DNA of 40,712 nucleotides from Rhodospirillales bacterium. GTDB taxonomy: Bacteria; Vulcanimicrobiota; Vulcanimicrobiia; Vulcanimicrobiales; Vulcanimicrobiaceae. The notes beneath the pieces are model-generated. The model saw only the letters and a list, made by a program, of their open reading frames with translations, was not told where the DNA came from and ran no database searches. The stretch is taken from contig CAJCIN010000072.1 of assembly GCA_903970385.1 (NCBI GenBank), positions 1 through 40,712 on the forward strand, read 5' to 3'. Position 1 is the stretch's first letter, and each line of letters begins with the position of its first letter. Below are positions 16,667 through 26,485 of this stretch, piece after piece. The translations under genes and the position numbers were made by a program.

Positions 16667-18310
16667 TTGCCTATCGAAGATCTACGCACCATCGGAACGG
16701 CCTCGCCGATCGATGCGGATCTTTGCCTCGTCGGGAGCGGGTTCGCCGCGTGGTCGATCGCCGAGGAATTGCGCGAGAGCGGGCTGCGCATCGTGGTCAT
16801 CGAGAGCGGCGGCCTCGGACCCGAAGCCGCGGCGGACGCGCTGAACGAGGTCGACGACGTCGGCGTGCCGCTGCGCAACGGCCGCGACCGTCTCCTCGGC
16901 GGCACGTCGCACACGTGGACGGGCCGCTGCCGGGCCTTCGACGAGATCGATTACGAGCGGCGCTCGTGGGTGCCGCACTCCGGCTGGCCGCTCGACGGTG
17001 CGACGATCGCGCCGTATCTCGATCGCGCCGCCGAACATCTCGGTGCCGGCCCGTACACGCCGGACGGTCGCGCCGAGGAACCGCCGGGTCCGCAGGAGCG
17101 GCCGCGCGTCGATCCAGGCTCGCTGCAGAGCGTGTGTTGGGAAGATCCGCCGCCCGTGCGCATCGGCCCGCATTTCCTCGCGAATACGAATGCGAAGCTC
17201 CGCGTGATCGTGCACGCGACGGTCACCCACCTCACGACCGATCCTTCGGGTGCGCGACTCGAGTCGGTCGAGATCGCGTGCGACGGCGAGACGCGCACGA
17301 CGGTACGCGCGCGCGCGTTCGTGCTGTGTGCCGGCGGCATCGAGAACGCGCGTTTGCTGCTCTCCTCGAATCGCGTGCGGCCGAACGGGATCGGCAACGA
17401 GCACGACGTCGTGGGGCGCTATCTCATGGATCACCCACGCGACGACGTTCCGGTCGTGGGCTTCGACGTGCGCGATGCGGCACGCGTGCGCGCGCTCTTC
17501 GGGCCGTACAAACGTGACGGCGCGCGCGGGCGTCACGACTACATGCACGGCCTCGCGTTCGCGCCGGAACGTCAGCGTCGGGACGGCCTCTTGAATTGTG
17601 CGGCGTGGCCGCGCGAGTTTTCGGCGGCGGACGATCCGATCGATGCGGCGACGCGGCTCGCGACCGGACGCAGCGAACGTACCGTTCGCGATCTCGCCTA
17701 CGTCGTCACGCAACCCGGATGGATCGTGCGCGCCGTCCGTGCGAAACGCAACGACGAGCGCGTGGCGCACAAGCTCGCGCAGATCGGCTTCACGATCGCA
17801 TCGGAGCAGGTGCCCGATCCCGAGAGTCGCGTGCGGCTGGGCAGCCGCAAAGACCGGTTCGGCGTGCCGATCGTCGAGACCGATTGGCGCGTGAACGCGC
17901 GCGAGAAAGCGTCGCAAGCCGAACTCGCGCGGACGATCGCACGCGAGTTCGAGCGGCTCGGCCTTCCCCGCGCCACGCTCGCGCCGTGGACGGCGGAGGG
18001 GCGGCACGACGAGGCGATCTTCGCCGACGGGTGTCATCCGACGGGCACGACGCGCATGGCGACCGATCCGCGCTTCGGCGTGGTCGACGCCGACTGCCGC
18101 GTGCACGGCGTCGAGGGTCTCTACGTCGCGGGCAGCTCGGTCTTTCCGACGGCGGGCCACGCGAATCCGACGCTCACGATCGTCGCGTTCGCGATCCGCC
18201 TCGCGCACCTGTTGCGGCGCCGGCTGTCCGCGACGCTCGCAGCGGACGTCGTCTCGGTGCGACCGCCCGGCGACGAAGCCGCGGTCGCGCGCTACGGCAC
18301 GGCGTCGTAG
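16667..18310 (+). CDS. GMC-family FAD-dependent oxidoreductase
   Basis: This is a 547-residue flavoprotein that would oxidise an alcohol or sugar hydroxyl with FAD. The dinucleotide motif begins near residue 18 (DLCLVGSGFAAWSIAEEL) with the acidic strand end VVIESGG. RLLGGTSHTWTGRCRAF is the FAD-contact region, and the C-terminal signature contains CHPTGTTRM and GLYVAGSSVFPTAGHANPT, including the His and Asn pair typical of GMC catalytic sites. The TTG at 16667 is used as start, with GAGGG 7 bases upstream. It stands 89 bases after dacB with no recognisable signal between, and 8 bases before TldD. No export signal is visible. The substrate is unknown; the group includes gluconate and cholesterol oxidase-like enzymes. 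Confidence 0.93.
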   Translation: MPIEDLRTIGTASPIDADLCLVGSGFAAWSIAEELRESGLRIVVIESGGLGPEAAADALNEVDDVGVPLRNGRDRLLGGTSHTWTGRCRAFDEIDYERRSWVPHSGWPLDGATIAPYLDRAAEHLGAGPYTPDGRAEEPPGPQERPRVDPGSLQSVCWEDPPPVRIGPHFLANTNAKLRVIVHATVTHLTTDPSGARLESVEIACDGETRTTVRARAFVLCAGGIENARLLLSSNRVRPNGIGNEHDVVGRYLMDHPRDDVPVVGFDVRDAARVRALFGPYKRDGARGRHDYMHGLAFAPERQRRDGLLNCAAWPREFSAADDPIDAATRLATGRSERTVRDLAYVVTQPGWIVRAVRAKRNDERVAHKLAQIGFTIASEQVPDPESRVRLGSRKDRFGVPIVETDWRVNAREKASQAELARTIAREFERLGLPRATLAPWTAEGRHDEAIFADGCHPTGTTRMATDPRFGVVDADCRVHGVEGLYVAGSSVFPTAGHANPTLTIVAFAIRLAHLLRRRLSATLAADVVSVRPPGDEAAVARYGTAS

Positions 18311-18318
18311 CGCTTCGC

Positions 18319-19725
18319 TTGCATCCCGACGCTTCGACGTTCGAGCGGATCCTCACCCGCGCGCTCGGCGCGGGAGACTATGCCGATGCGTTCTACGAGT
18401 ATCGCGTCGTCCGGTCGTTCCGGTTGCAGGACGGCCGCGTGCGTGAGGGCGGCATCACGATCTCGCGCGGCGTCGGCATCCGCGTGATCTCGGGCGAGCG
18501 TGCGGGCTACGCGTATTCCGACGATCTTTCCGAAGCGGCGTTGCTCGAGACGGCGCGCGTCGCGAGTCTCATCGCGAAGGGCGGCGCCGCGCGCGTCGAC
18601 GCGGTCGAACTTCCGTCGCGCGCCGAAGCCGTCGCGAGCGCGTACGGCGACGCCGCGCCGCATCGCCTCGTCGCCGCGCCGGAGACGTACGTCGACCTGC
18701 TGGCGCGCGCCGACGTCGCGGCGCGGGCGTTCGATCCGCGCATCGCATCCGTCAACGCGAGCGTGTCCGAAGAGATGCAAGACGTCGCGATCGCGACGAG
18801 CGACGGGCGCTTCGTCACGGATCGGCGGCCGCTCGTCACGCTCGGCGTGCAGTGCGTCGCGAACGGTCGCGAACGCGGCACGGGCTTCACGGGCGACGGC
18901 GGTCGCACGAGCATCGATTTCTTCGCCGAGCGAACGCCGGAAGCGATCGCACGCGAAGCCGGGCGCATCGCGTGCGTCAACAGCGAGGCGATCGAAACGC
19001 CGGCGGGCGAGATGGAAGTCGTGGTGGGTTCCGGGAGCGGCGGCGTGTTGCTGCACGAAGCGGTCGGGCACGGACTCGAAGGCGATTTCAATCGGCAAGG
19101 GACGTCGCTCTACAGCGGCCGCGTCGGCGAGCGCGTTGCGAACGAGCTCGTGACGATCTTCGACGACGGCGATCTGCCGGGAGAGCGCGGCACGGTCGGC
19201 ATCGACGACGAGGGCACGCCCGGCGAGCACAAAGTGCTCGTCGAACGCGGCATCCTCCGCGGCTACATGCAGGACCGGCACAACGCCGGCCTGATGGGTT
19301 CCCGTTCGACGGGCAGCGGCCGGCGGCAATCGTTTCGCGTGATGCCGCAACCGCGCATGTGCAACACGTACATGCCGGACGGCGCGTCGACGTACGACGA
19401 GATCGTCGGCTCCGTCAAACGCGGCATCTTCGCGACGTCGTTCGCGGGCGGTCAGGTGGAGATCAGCAAGGGCGACTTCGTCTTCATGCTCGCCGAGGGC
19501 TATCTCATCGAGGACGGTAAGTTGACGGCGCCGCTGCGCGGCGCGAGTTTGATCGGCAACGGGCCGGATGCGATGAATCGCGTCACGATGGTCGGCAACG
19601 ACGGCCGCCTCGCGGGCGGCTCCTATACCTGCGGCAAAGGCGGTCAGTACGTGCCGGTCGGGGTCGGGATGCCGACCGTGAAACTTTCGAGCGTGACGGT
19701 CGGAGGGTCCGCGGTTGGCGGGTGA
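18319..19725 (+). CDS. tldD: TldD-family metalloprotease subunit
   Basis: TldD is the catalytic subunit of the TldD/TldE heterodimeric zinc protease, which unwinds and cuts small peptides and, in other bacteria, matures peptide antibiotics or helps degrade antitoxins. The zinc motif HEAVGHGLEGDF is intact (His246, Glu247, His250), preceded by SGSGGVLLHEAV. The C-terminal part contains NGPDAMNRVTMVGNDG and YTCGKGGQYVPVGVGMPTVK, also typical of the family. The protein has 468 residues, a normal length, from a TTG at 18319 with no strong ribosome site but close behind the GMC stop, so coupling is likely. The TldE gene overlaps its end by 11 bases. No precursor-peptide gene is visible nearby. Confidence 0.94.
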   Translation: MHPDASTFERILTRALGAGDYADAFYEYRVVRSFRLQDGRVREGGITISRGVGIRVISGERAGYAYSDDLSEAALLETARVASLIAKGGAARVDAVELPSRAEAVASAYGDAAPHRLVAAPETYVDLLARADVAARAFDPRIASVNASVSEEMQDVAIATSDGRFVTDRRPLVTLGVQCVANGRERGTGFTGDGGRTSIDFFAERTPEAIAREAGRIACVNSEAIETPAGEMEVVVGSGSGGVLLHEAVGHGLEGDFNRQGTSLYSGRVGERVANELVTIFDDGDLPGERGTVGIDDEGTPGEHKVLVERGILRGYMQDRHNAGLMGSRSTGSGRRQSFRVMPQPRMCNTYMPDGASTYDEIVGSVKRGIFATSFAGGQVEISKGDFVFMLAEGYLIEDGKLTAPLRGASLIGNGPDAMNRVTMVGNDGRLAGGSYTCGKGGQYVPVGVGMPTVKLSSVTVGGSAVGG

Positions 19726-21046
19726 ACTCGACCTCGCGCGCGAGGTCGTCGCGTTCGCGCTCGAGGCCGGCGCGACGCAAGCCGAGGCGACGTATGCGAT
19801 CGCGGATCGCTTCAGTACCGAAGCGCGCGGTCGCGAGGTCTCGAAGCTCGAACAGTCGGTCGCGCGCGGCGTCACGCTGCGCGTCTTCGATCGCGGCGCG
19901 AAGGCGACGCTCGCCACGAGCGATCTCTCGCGCGACGGTCTTCGGGCGTTCGTGCGCGAGACCGTCGCGGCCGCACGTCTCCTCGAGCCGGACGCCGCCG
20001 GAGGTCTGCCGGATGCGGGGACGTTCGCGATCGAGGCACCGGAGTTGCCGATCTATGCGGCCGACGTCCGCGAGCGTGCGGCCGAAGCGAAGGTCGACGA
20101 CGCGCTCGCGCTCGAGCGCATCGTGCGCGAGACGGACGAGCGCATCTCCAACTCGAGCGGGTCGCGCGTCGCCGACTCCACGACGACGATCGCGCTCGCG
20201 AACTCGTTCGGTTTCGGCGGCACATATCGCGCCTCGCAGGCGGTCGCTTCGAGCACGCCGATCGCGCGGGACGGCGAAACGAAACGGCAGGGCGCGTACG
20301 GCGCGGCGGCGCGATCGTACGCGACGCTCGAATCGATCGACGGGATCGCGCGCACGGCCGCACGCCGCGCCGTCGCGTCGATCGGCGCGCGGAAGCCCGC
20401 GACCATGCGCTGTCCCGTCGTCTTCGATCGCGACGTCGCATCGCTCGTGCTCTCGGATCTGTTCGCGGCGGCGAGCGCCGCGAACGTCGCGGCGGGCAAC
20501 TCGTTCCTTGCGGAGCGCGCGGGCGAACGCATCGGGAGCGACCTCGTGACGATCGTCGACGACGGCCGGTTGCCGCACGGTCTCGGCACGGCGCCGTTCG
20601 ACGCCGAAGGCGTCGCGACGCGGCGAACCGTCGTGTTCGAACGCGGCACGTTTCGCTCGTTTCTCTACGACACGTATTACGCGCGACGCCTCGGTGCCGC
20701 GAGCACGGGCAACGCGGCGGGCGGCGGCATCGGGCCGACGAATTTCTATCTCGAGCCCGGCGAGGCCACGCCGGCGGATCTGATCGCGGCGACCCCGCGC
20801 GGCATCTTCGTGACCGACACGATCGGCTTCGGTACCGAATCCGTGACGGGCACGTACAGCCGTGGCGCACGCGGCTTCGCGATCGAGAGCGGCGAGCTCG
20901 GTTCGCCCGTCGACGAGTTTACGATCGCCGGGAATCTGCTCGAAATGCTTGCCTCGCTCGACCGGGTAGCGAACGATCTCGTCTTCGACCAATCGATCGT
21001 CTCGCCGACCATCCGCATCGCGGAGATGACCGTCTCGGGCCGCTGA
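19715..21046 (+). CDS. pmbA: TldE/PmbA-family protease partner subunit
   Basis: This is the non-catalytic partner of TldD, 443 residues. It shares the fold but lacks the HExxxH site, as expected for TldE. Family features are the N-terminal EAGATQAEATYAI and a C-terminal region with GGGIGPTNFYLEPGEATP, GIFVTDTIGFGTESVTG and IESGELGSPVDEFTIAGNL. The start is a TTG at 19715 inside the end of TldD, with GGAGGG 7 bases upstream. The two genes form the standard tandem pair, and the overlap would favour equal synthesis. A 48-base gap with a hairpin separates it from the malic enzyme. The assignment is firm; the cellular peptide substrate is unknown. Confidence 0.93.
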   Translation: MAGELDLAREVVAFALEAGATQAEATYAIADRFSTEARGREVSKLEQSVARGVTLRVFDRGAKATLATSDLSRDGLRAFVRETVAAARLLEPDAAGGLPDAGTFAIEAPELPIYAADVRERAAEAKVDDALALERIVRETDERISNSSGSRVADSTTTIALANSFGFGGTYRASQAVASSTPIARDGETKRQGAYGAAARSYATLESIDGIARTAARRAVASIGARKPATMRCPVVFDRDVASLVLSDLFAAASAANVAAGNSFLAERAGERIGSDLVTIVDDGRLPHGLGTAPFDAEGVATRRTVVFERGTFRSFLYDTYYARRLGAASTGNAAGGGIGPTNFYLEPGEATPADLIAATPRGIFVTDTIGFGTESVTGTYSRGARGFAIESGELGSPVDEFTIAGNLLEMLASLDRVANDLVFDQSIVSPTIRIAEMTVSGR

Positions 21047-21059
21047 GCCGCGCAGGAAG

Positions 21060-21076
21060 CGGGCCTTCTCGGCCCG
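21060..21076 (+). other. GC-rich hairpin between tldE and the malic enzyme gene
   Basis: CGGGCC (21060-21065) pairs exactly with GGCCCG (21071-21076) around TTCTC. It is followed by an A run, not a T run, so it does not look like a normal terminator for the upstream genes. It lies within the leader of the malic enzyme gene, whose ATG is 19 bases downstream without a strong ribosome site. Confidence 0.45.
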
Positions 21077-21094
21077 AGCAAAAAAGACACCGGC

Positions 21095-22537
<1,443 letters not shown>

Positions 22538-22552
22538 GCTGGCTCGGACCGT

Positions 22553-23257
22553 ATGACCGCGCACGACCTGCGACCGAAGATCCTGATCGTCGAAGACGAC
22601 ACCGACATCGCGTCGTTCGAGCAGACGATGCTCGATCGCGCCGGCTATCAAACGCGCATCGCGGAAACGGGACAACGCGGGCTCGACCTCGTCAAGACGT
22701 TCGCTCCCGACGTCGTGTTGCTCGACATCGGCTTGCCCGACATGTCCGGACTCGACGTCCTGACGACGATCGCAGAAACGGCCGACGCGTACATTCTGAT
22801 GGTGAGCGGACACTCGAGCGAGGAGACGCGGTTGACGGGGCTCGGCCTCGGCGCCGACGACTTCATCACGAAACCGTTCTCCGGCAACGAGCTCGTGGCG
22901 CGCATCGCGTCGTTTCTGCGACGGCGGGAACGCGCGCGTCTACGCGATTCGGACGGCCGGCTGCAGGTCGGCGACGCCGCGCTCGTCCGCGATCTGCACA
23001 CGCTCGAAAAGGACGGCCGATCCGTCGCGCTCACGGCGCTCGAGTTCCGGCTATTGTGGTTTCTCACCGAAGCGGACGGACGGCTGCTCACGCGCGCGCA
23101 GATTCTCGAACGTGTGTGGAACGACGTCTCCGGCGTGCCCACGCGCGTCGTCGACGTGCACGTGGCCGCGCTCCGAAAGAAGCTGAGCGGCGTCGGCGCG
23201 TCCTATCAGATCTCATCCGTGCGCGGCATCGGGTATCGCCTCGACGCGTCCGCGTGA
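22553..23257 (+). CDS. OmpR/PhoB-family response regulator (orphan)
   Basis: The protein has 234 residues. The receiver domain has the acidic pair (LIVEDDTDIASFEQT), the phospho-acceptor in VVLLDIGLPDMSGLDVL (about residue 58) and the Lys in FITKPFSGNEL. The C-terminal winged helix carries LTALEFRLLWFL, LLTRAQILERVW and RVVDVHVAALRKKL, ending at SVRGIGYRLDAS, which is the family's usual end. No histidine kinase gene lies beside it. Instead its stop overlaps the start of an unknown protein as GTGA, so the two are translated together. It begins 15 bases after the malic enzyme gene. Target genes are unknown. Confidence 0.94.
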   Translation: MTAHDLRPKILIVEDDTDIASFEQTMLDRAGYQTRIAETGQRGLDLVKTFAPDVVLLDIGLPDMSGLDVLTTIAETADAYILMVSGHSSEETRLTGLGLGADDFITKPFSGNELVARIASFLRRRERARLRDSDGRLQVGDAALVRDLHTLEKDGRSVALTALEFRLLWFLTEADGRLLTRAQILERVWNDVSGVPTRVVDVHVAALRKKLSGVGASYQISSVRGIGYRLDASA

Positions 23258-24093
23258 CGACGGCACCGGCCGCTTCCCCGACGCCCGACGCTCGCGCCGA
23301 AGAGATCTTCGCGCGTGCGAGGCGCGCGCTCGTCGCGCGAACGTATCCCGCGGAGATCGCGTACGGCGTGCGCGTGAGCGGCTTGCGCGACGGCACGTGG
23401 ACGGCGCGCACGTACCGCACGTACGAACGTTGGCCGTCCGGGCGCATCAGCGCGCGTACGATCAGCGACGAGGAGACGGCGGATCCCACGCGACCCAAGG
23501 GTTCGAACATCAACTTTTTCGCGTTCAACATCGGCGGCGACGGGCAACCGCTCAAGGATCTGCTCGGAACGCCGCGGCTCGCGGTCACGTATGCGTTCGG
23601 CCTCGTGCCGCCGTCGCACGACGTACCGTTGCCGGGCGACGTGCCGACGCCCGTGCCGGGAGAGCCGCGCACCATCGGTTCCGTGTCGGCGCTCGCGCAC
23701 ACCTACGACGTGCGGCTCGCGGGCGAAGAAACGATCGGCGCCGCCACGTGTTGGCATCTCACGTTGAAGCCGCTCGGAAACCCCGGCGCCTATCGCCTTC
23801 GCGACCTCTACGTCGAGGAAGCGACCGATCAGATCGTCCGCCTCAAAACGGACGGAAACTTCACGACTAAAGCGACGGGCGCGGGCCTGTGGACGGTCGA
23901 CTACGCGGCGATCGACGGACGCTGGTACCTCGCGGACGAGATCTCCGACGGCAGCGTCGATTCCGATGCCGGCACGTTCGACAAAGTCGACGTGCGTTTC
24001 GTCGACGTACGTGCGGACCTGCGCGAGAATCTCGACTTCGGTCTCGCGGGAAGCGACGACGTTCCCGTGCTCGCGGAGCCGGGCCCGCCTTAG
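23254..24093 (+). CDS. Protein of unknown function coupled to the OmpR-type regulator
   Basis: The protein has 279 residues from a GTG that overlaps the regulator stop as GTGA. I do not recognise a family with certainty. The N-terminus is alanine-, threonine- and proline-rich (TTAPAASPTPDARAEE) and has no hydrophobic export segment at this start. The rest is a long series of beta-strand pairs with charged turns, for example VRVSGLRDGTWTARTYRTY, LHLTLKPL-type strands and YRLRDLYVEEATDQIVRLK, with two helices near the N-terminus. This resembles the unclosed barrel of LolA/LolB-like proteins, which carry lipids or lipoproteins, but a leader peptide is missing. It could be an effector or cofactor of the regulator. 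The fold is inferred from strand pattern only. Confidence 0.7.
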   Translation: MTTAPAASPTPDARAEEIFARARRALVARTYPAEIAYGVRVSGLRDGTWTARTYRTYERWPSGRISARTISDEETADPTRPKGSNINFFAFNIGGDGQPLKDLLGTPRLAVTYAFGLVPPSHDVPLPGDVPTPVPGEPRTIGSVSALAHTYDVRLAGEETIGAATCWHLTLKPLGNPGAYRLRDLYVEEATDQIVRLKTDGNFTTKATGAGLWTVDYAAIDGRWYLADEISDGSVDSDAGTFDKVDVRFVDVRADLRENLDFGLAGSDDVPVLAEPGPP

Positions 24094-24148
24094 ATGCTCT
24101 AGCATCAGCGGAGGAGCGCTTCGCCGGGCACCGTAAGCGAGCCACGCC

Positions 24149-26452
24149 ATGGGTCGCATTCCTCGAACGCTCGCGGTCGTCGCCGCACTCGTCCTCGTCA
24201 CTCCCAGAATCGGAATCGGCGCGTCGCACGCACGCGGAACGCAACCCGTCGTGTTCGCCGCCCCCGCGGGCGACCGTCCCGCCGGTCCGCCGGCGGTGTC
24301 GGATGCGGACGGCAGCGTGCTTCCGTCGGGCCGTCTGTTGCGGCCCGCGGGCACGAGCGTGGTGACCGGAAGCGACGCGCTCGGTTTCGCATTGACGCCG
24401 GACGGGCGGTACGCGATCGTCTCGAACGGCGACGATCGCGCGTCGACGCTCGCCGTCGTCGACACGGCCACGATGACCGTCGCGGCCCGGTACGCGAACG
24501 CGGCGGAGACGTTTTACGCGGGCGTCGTCGCACTGCCCGACCCGGTCGATGCCGCGCGCACGCTCGTGCTCGCGAGCGGCGGCGCGTCGAACGCGGTGTA
24601 CGTCTTCGATCTGAGCGAGAGCGGCGAGCTGTCGGCGGACGCGCATCACGTGATACCGATCGCGAACGGGTTTCCCGCGACCATCGTCTCGTCCGGCGAC
24701 GGGCGTCGCGCGTTCGTCATCGATACCGTCGGCAACGACGTCGCGCAGATCGACCTCGCAACCCGTAAGCTCGCGGGCATTCCGGCCGCCGTCGGATTTT
24801 TTCCGTACGGCGCGGCGCTGACGCCGCTCGGCCTCTTGGTCGCAAACGAAGGTCTGACCGCATACGGAACGCTCGCGACGCCGGCCGCCGCGCCGCCGTT
24901 CGAAGCGGTCGCGCCGGATCTCGCGCGCGCGTCGTCGCTCTCGCTGTTGCCGCTCGAGGGCGATGCGACGATCGGCGAGCGTGCCGTCGCGACGCCGATC
25001 GCGCTCGATCGGACCCCCGACGGCGTCCGCGCGATCGGCGGCGCGCATCCGGCGGCGATCGTCTCGCTCAAGACGCGGCCGTACGCATTCGTCGCGCTCG
25101 CGAACGTCGATCGCGTCGCGACGATCGCGCTCGCGCCCGGGCCGCTCGACGGACCGTCGTGGGTTCCGCGCGCCGTCGGCGGCACCGAATTACGTTTGTA
25201 CGATCGCGGACCGTACGGCACCCAGCCGACCGCGCTCGCCCTGTCCGCCGACGAAAAACGTCTCTACGTCGCGCTCTCGGGCATCGATGCCGTCGCGGTG
25301 CTCGATACGACGGATCCGCTGCATCCGCATCGCGTCGGCCTGATATCGACGGGATGGTATCCGACGGCGCTCGCCGTGTCGGCCGACGAGCGCTATCTCT
25401 TCGTGACGAACGCGCGCGGCGACGCGCAGGCGGGCGCGACGCTCGAACGCATCGACTTGCGCTCGACCGATCTCCGCAAGACGACGCCCGCCGCGCTCGC
25501 GGCGCTTCGAACGATCCGGCAACCGAACGTGCCGAACCCGATCGTGCCGCAACGATTCTCGAGCCGCGGGAGCACGGTCGTCAAACACGTCGTCTTGATC
25601 GTCGCGGACGGGGACACGCCGGACGAGCCGAATCTGCACGCGCTCGCCCTGCGCTACGGACTCGCGACGAACGTCTATGCGGACGCGACGGCGCCCGACG
25701 TCGGTCATCAGTATCTCGCGGCCGGCATCGCGAGCGATTACACCGAAAAAACCGCCCTCGTGCGTCGCGGACGGCGCGCGTTGCCCGGCGCCAATCAGGA
25801 TCCCGAAGACTATCCGCGCGCGGGCTACATTTGGAACTCGCTCGCGGTTCGCGGCCGGACGTATCGCGACTACGGCGATCTCGTCCATCTCTCCGGGTAC
25901 GACGCCGGTCTCACGCCCGATGCCGGTCTCGGCGGGACGTATTCGCTGGACGTGCCGGCCCTCGCGGCGCTGCTCGGTCACGTCGACCTTGCCTATCCGG
26001 GTTGGAATCCGCACGTTACCGATAGTACGCGCGCGGACGAGTTCGTGCGGGATTTCGATGCGCTCGTGAAGCTCGATAACGTTCCGGCATTCACGGAGAT
26101 CTGGCTGCCCTCGGGTACGCCCGCGGACGGCGATCGCGCGCTCGGCACGATCGTCGCGTATCTCACGCACGTGCCGCAATGGAAGAAGATGGCGATCGTG
26201 ATCGTGCCGGCCGACGCGCAGCCCGGCGAGGGCAGCGATGCGGCGCGCACGTACGCGCTCGTCGTCTCGCCGTACGCCAAGCGCCGGTTCGTCGGCACGC
26301 ATCATCTCTCGACCGTCAGCGTGTTGAAAACGGAGGAAGAGTTGCTCGGTCTTCCGGCGCTCTCGCTCGGCGACGAGCTCGCCACGGACATGAGCGATTT
26401 CTTCACGCCCGTGGCGGATCGCACGCCGTTCGATCGCGTCGACGCGCCGTAG
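24149..26452 (+). CDS. Exported YncE-like beta-propeller fused to a degenerate phosphoesterase-like domain
   Basis: The protein has 767 residues with a signal peptide (TLAVVAALVLVTPRIGIGA). Residues about 60-450 form a YncE/YVTN-type seven-bladed propeller, with repeats such as ALTPDGRYAIVSN and ALSADEKRLYVALSG and ALAVSADERYLFVTNA. Residues about 478-745 match the C-terminal part of bifunctional YncE/alkaline-phosphatase-superfamily proteins: KHVVLIV, DVGHQYLAAGIASDYTEK, GHVDLAYPGWN, VSPYAKRRFVG and LKTEEELLGLP. The motifs that hold metal and nucleophile in relatives (ENRTYD near the start, EDDAQNGPDHVDAHR near the end) are here ADGDTPDEP and PADAQPGEGSDAA, so the acidic and histidine ligands are gone. 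The domain is therefore probably inactive and structural. Location should be periplasmic. Confidence 0.87.
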   Translation: MGRIPRTLAVVAALVLVTPRIGIGASHARGTQPVVFAAPAGDRPAGPPAVSDADGSVLPSGRLLRPAGTSVVTGSDALGFALTPDGRYAIVSNGDDRASTLAVVDTATMTVAARYANAAETFYAGVVALPDPVDAARTLVLASGGASNAVYVFDLSESGELSADAHHVIPIANGFPATIVSSGDGRRAFVIDTVGNDVAQIDLATRKLAGIPAAVGFFPYGAALTPLGLLVANEGLTAYGTLATPAAAPPFEAVAPDLARASSLSLLPLEGDATIGERAVATPIALDRTPDGVRAIGGAHPAAIVSLKTRPYAFVALANVDRVATIALAPGPLDGPSWVPRAVGGTELRLYDRGPYGTQPTALALSADEKRLYVALSGIDAVAVLDTTDPLHPHRVGLISTGWYPTALAVSADERYLFVTNARGDAQAGATLERIDLRSTDLRKTTPAALAALRTIRQPNVPNPIVPQRFSSRGSTVVKHVVLIVADGDTPDEPNLHALALRYGLATNVYADATAPDVGHQYLAAGIASDYTEKTALVRRGRRALPGANQDPEDYPRAGYIWNSLAVRGRTYRDYGDLVHLSGYDAGLTPDAGLGGTYSLDVPALAALLGHVDLAYPGWNPHVTDSTRADEFVRDFDALVKLDNVPAFTEIWLPSGTPADGDRALGTIVAYLTHVPQWKKMAIVIVPADAQPGEGSDAARTYALVVSPYAKRRFVGTHHLSTVSVLKTEEELLGLPALSLGDELATDMSDFFTPVADRTPFDRVDAP

Positions 26453-26463
26453 GGATCCGAGCG

Positions 26464-26482
26464 CGCAGGCGGAGGGCCTGCG
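26464..26482 (+). promoter_or_regulatory. Hairpin carrying the ribosome site of the DDAH-like gene in its loop
   Basis: CGCAGGC (26464-26470) pairs exactly with GCCTGCG (26476-26482), leaving GGAGG as the loop. This is the likely ribosome site, since the GTG start is at 26486, 10 bases after the loop. A loop-exposed Shine-Dalgarno sequence might keep the site accessible or make it a target for a regulator. It may also act as the 3' end of the preceding transcript. No T run follows. Confidence 0.5.
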
Positions 26483-26485
26483 TCC

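Noticed and set aside
18319-21046. Peptide-antibiotic maturation cluster around tldD/tldE
   Set aside because: No precursor peptide, cyclodehydratase or dedicated exporter lies beside the pair; the neighbours are a GMC oxidoreductase and a malic enzyme, so a housekeeping role is more likely.
21060-21084. Rho-independent terminator after tldE
   Set aside because: The hairpin is followed by A residues rather than T residues on the coding strand.
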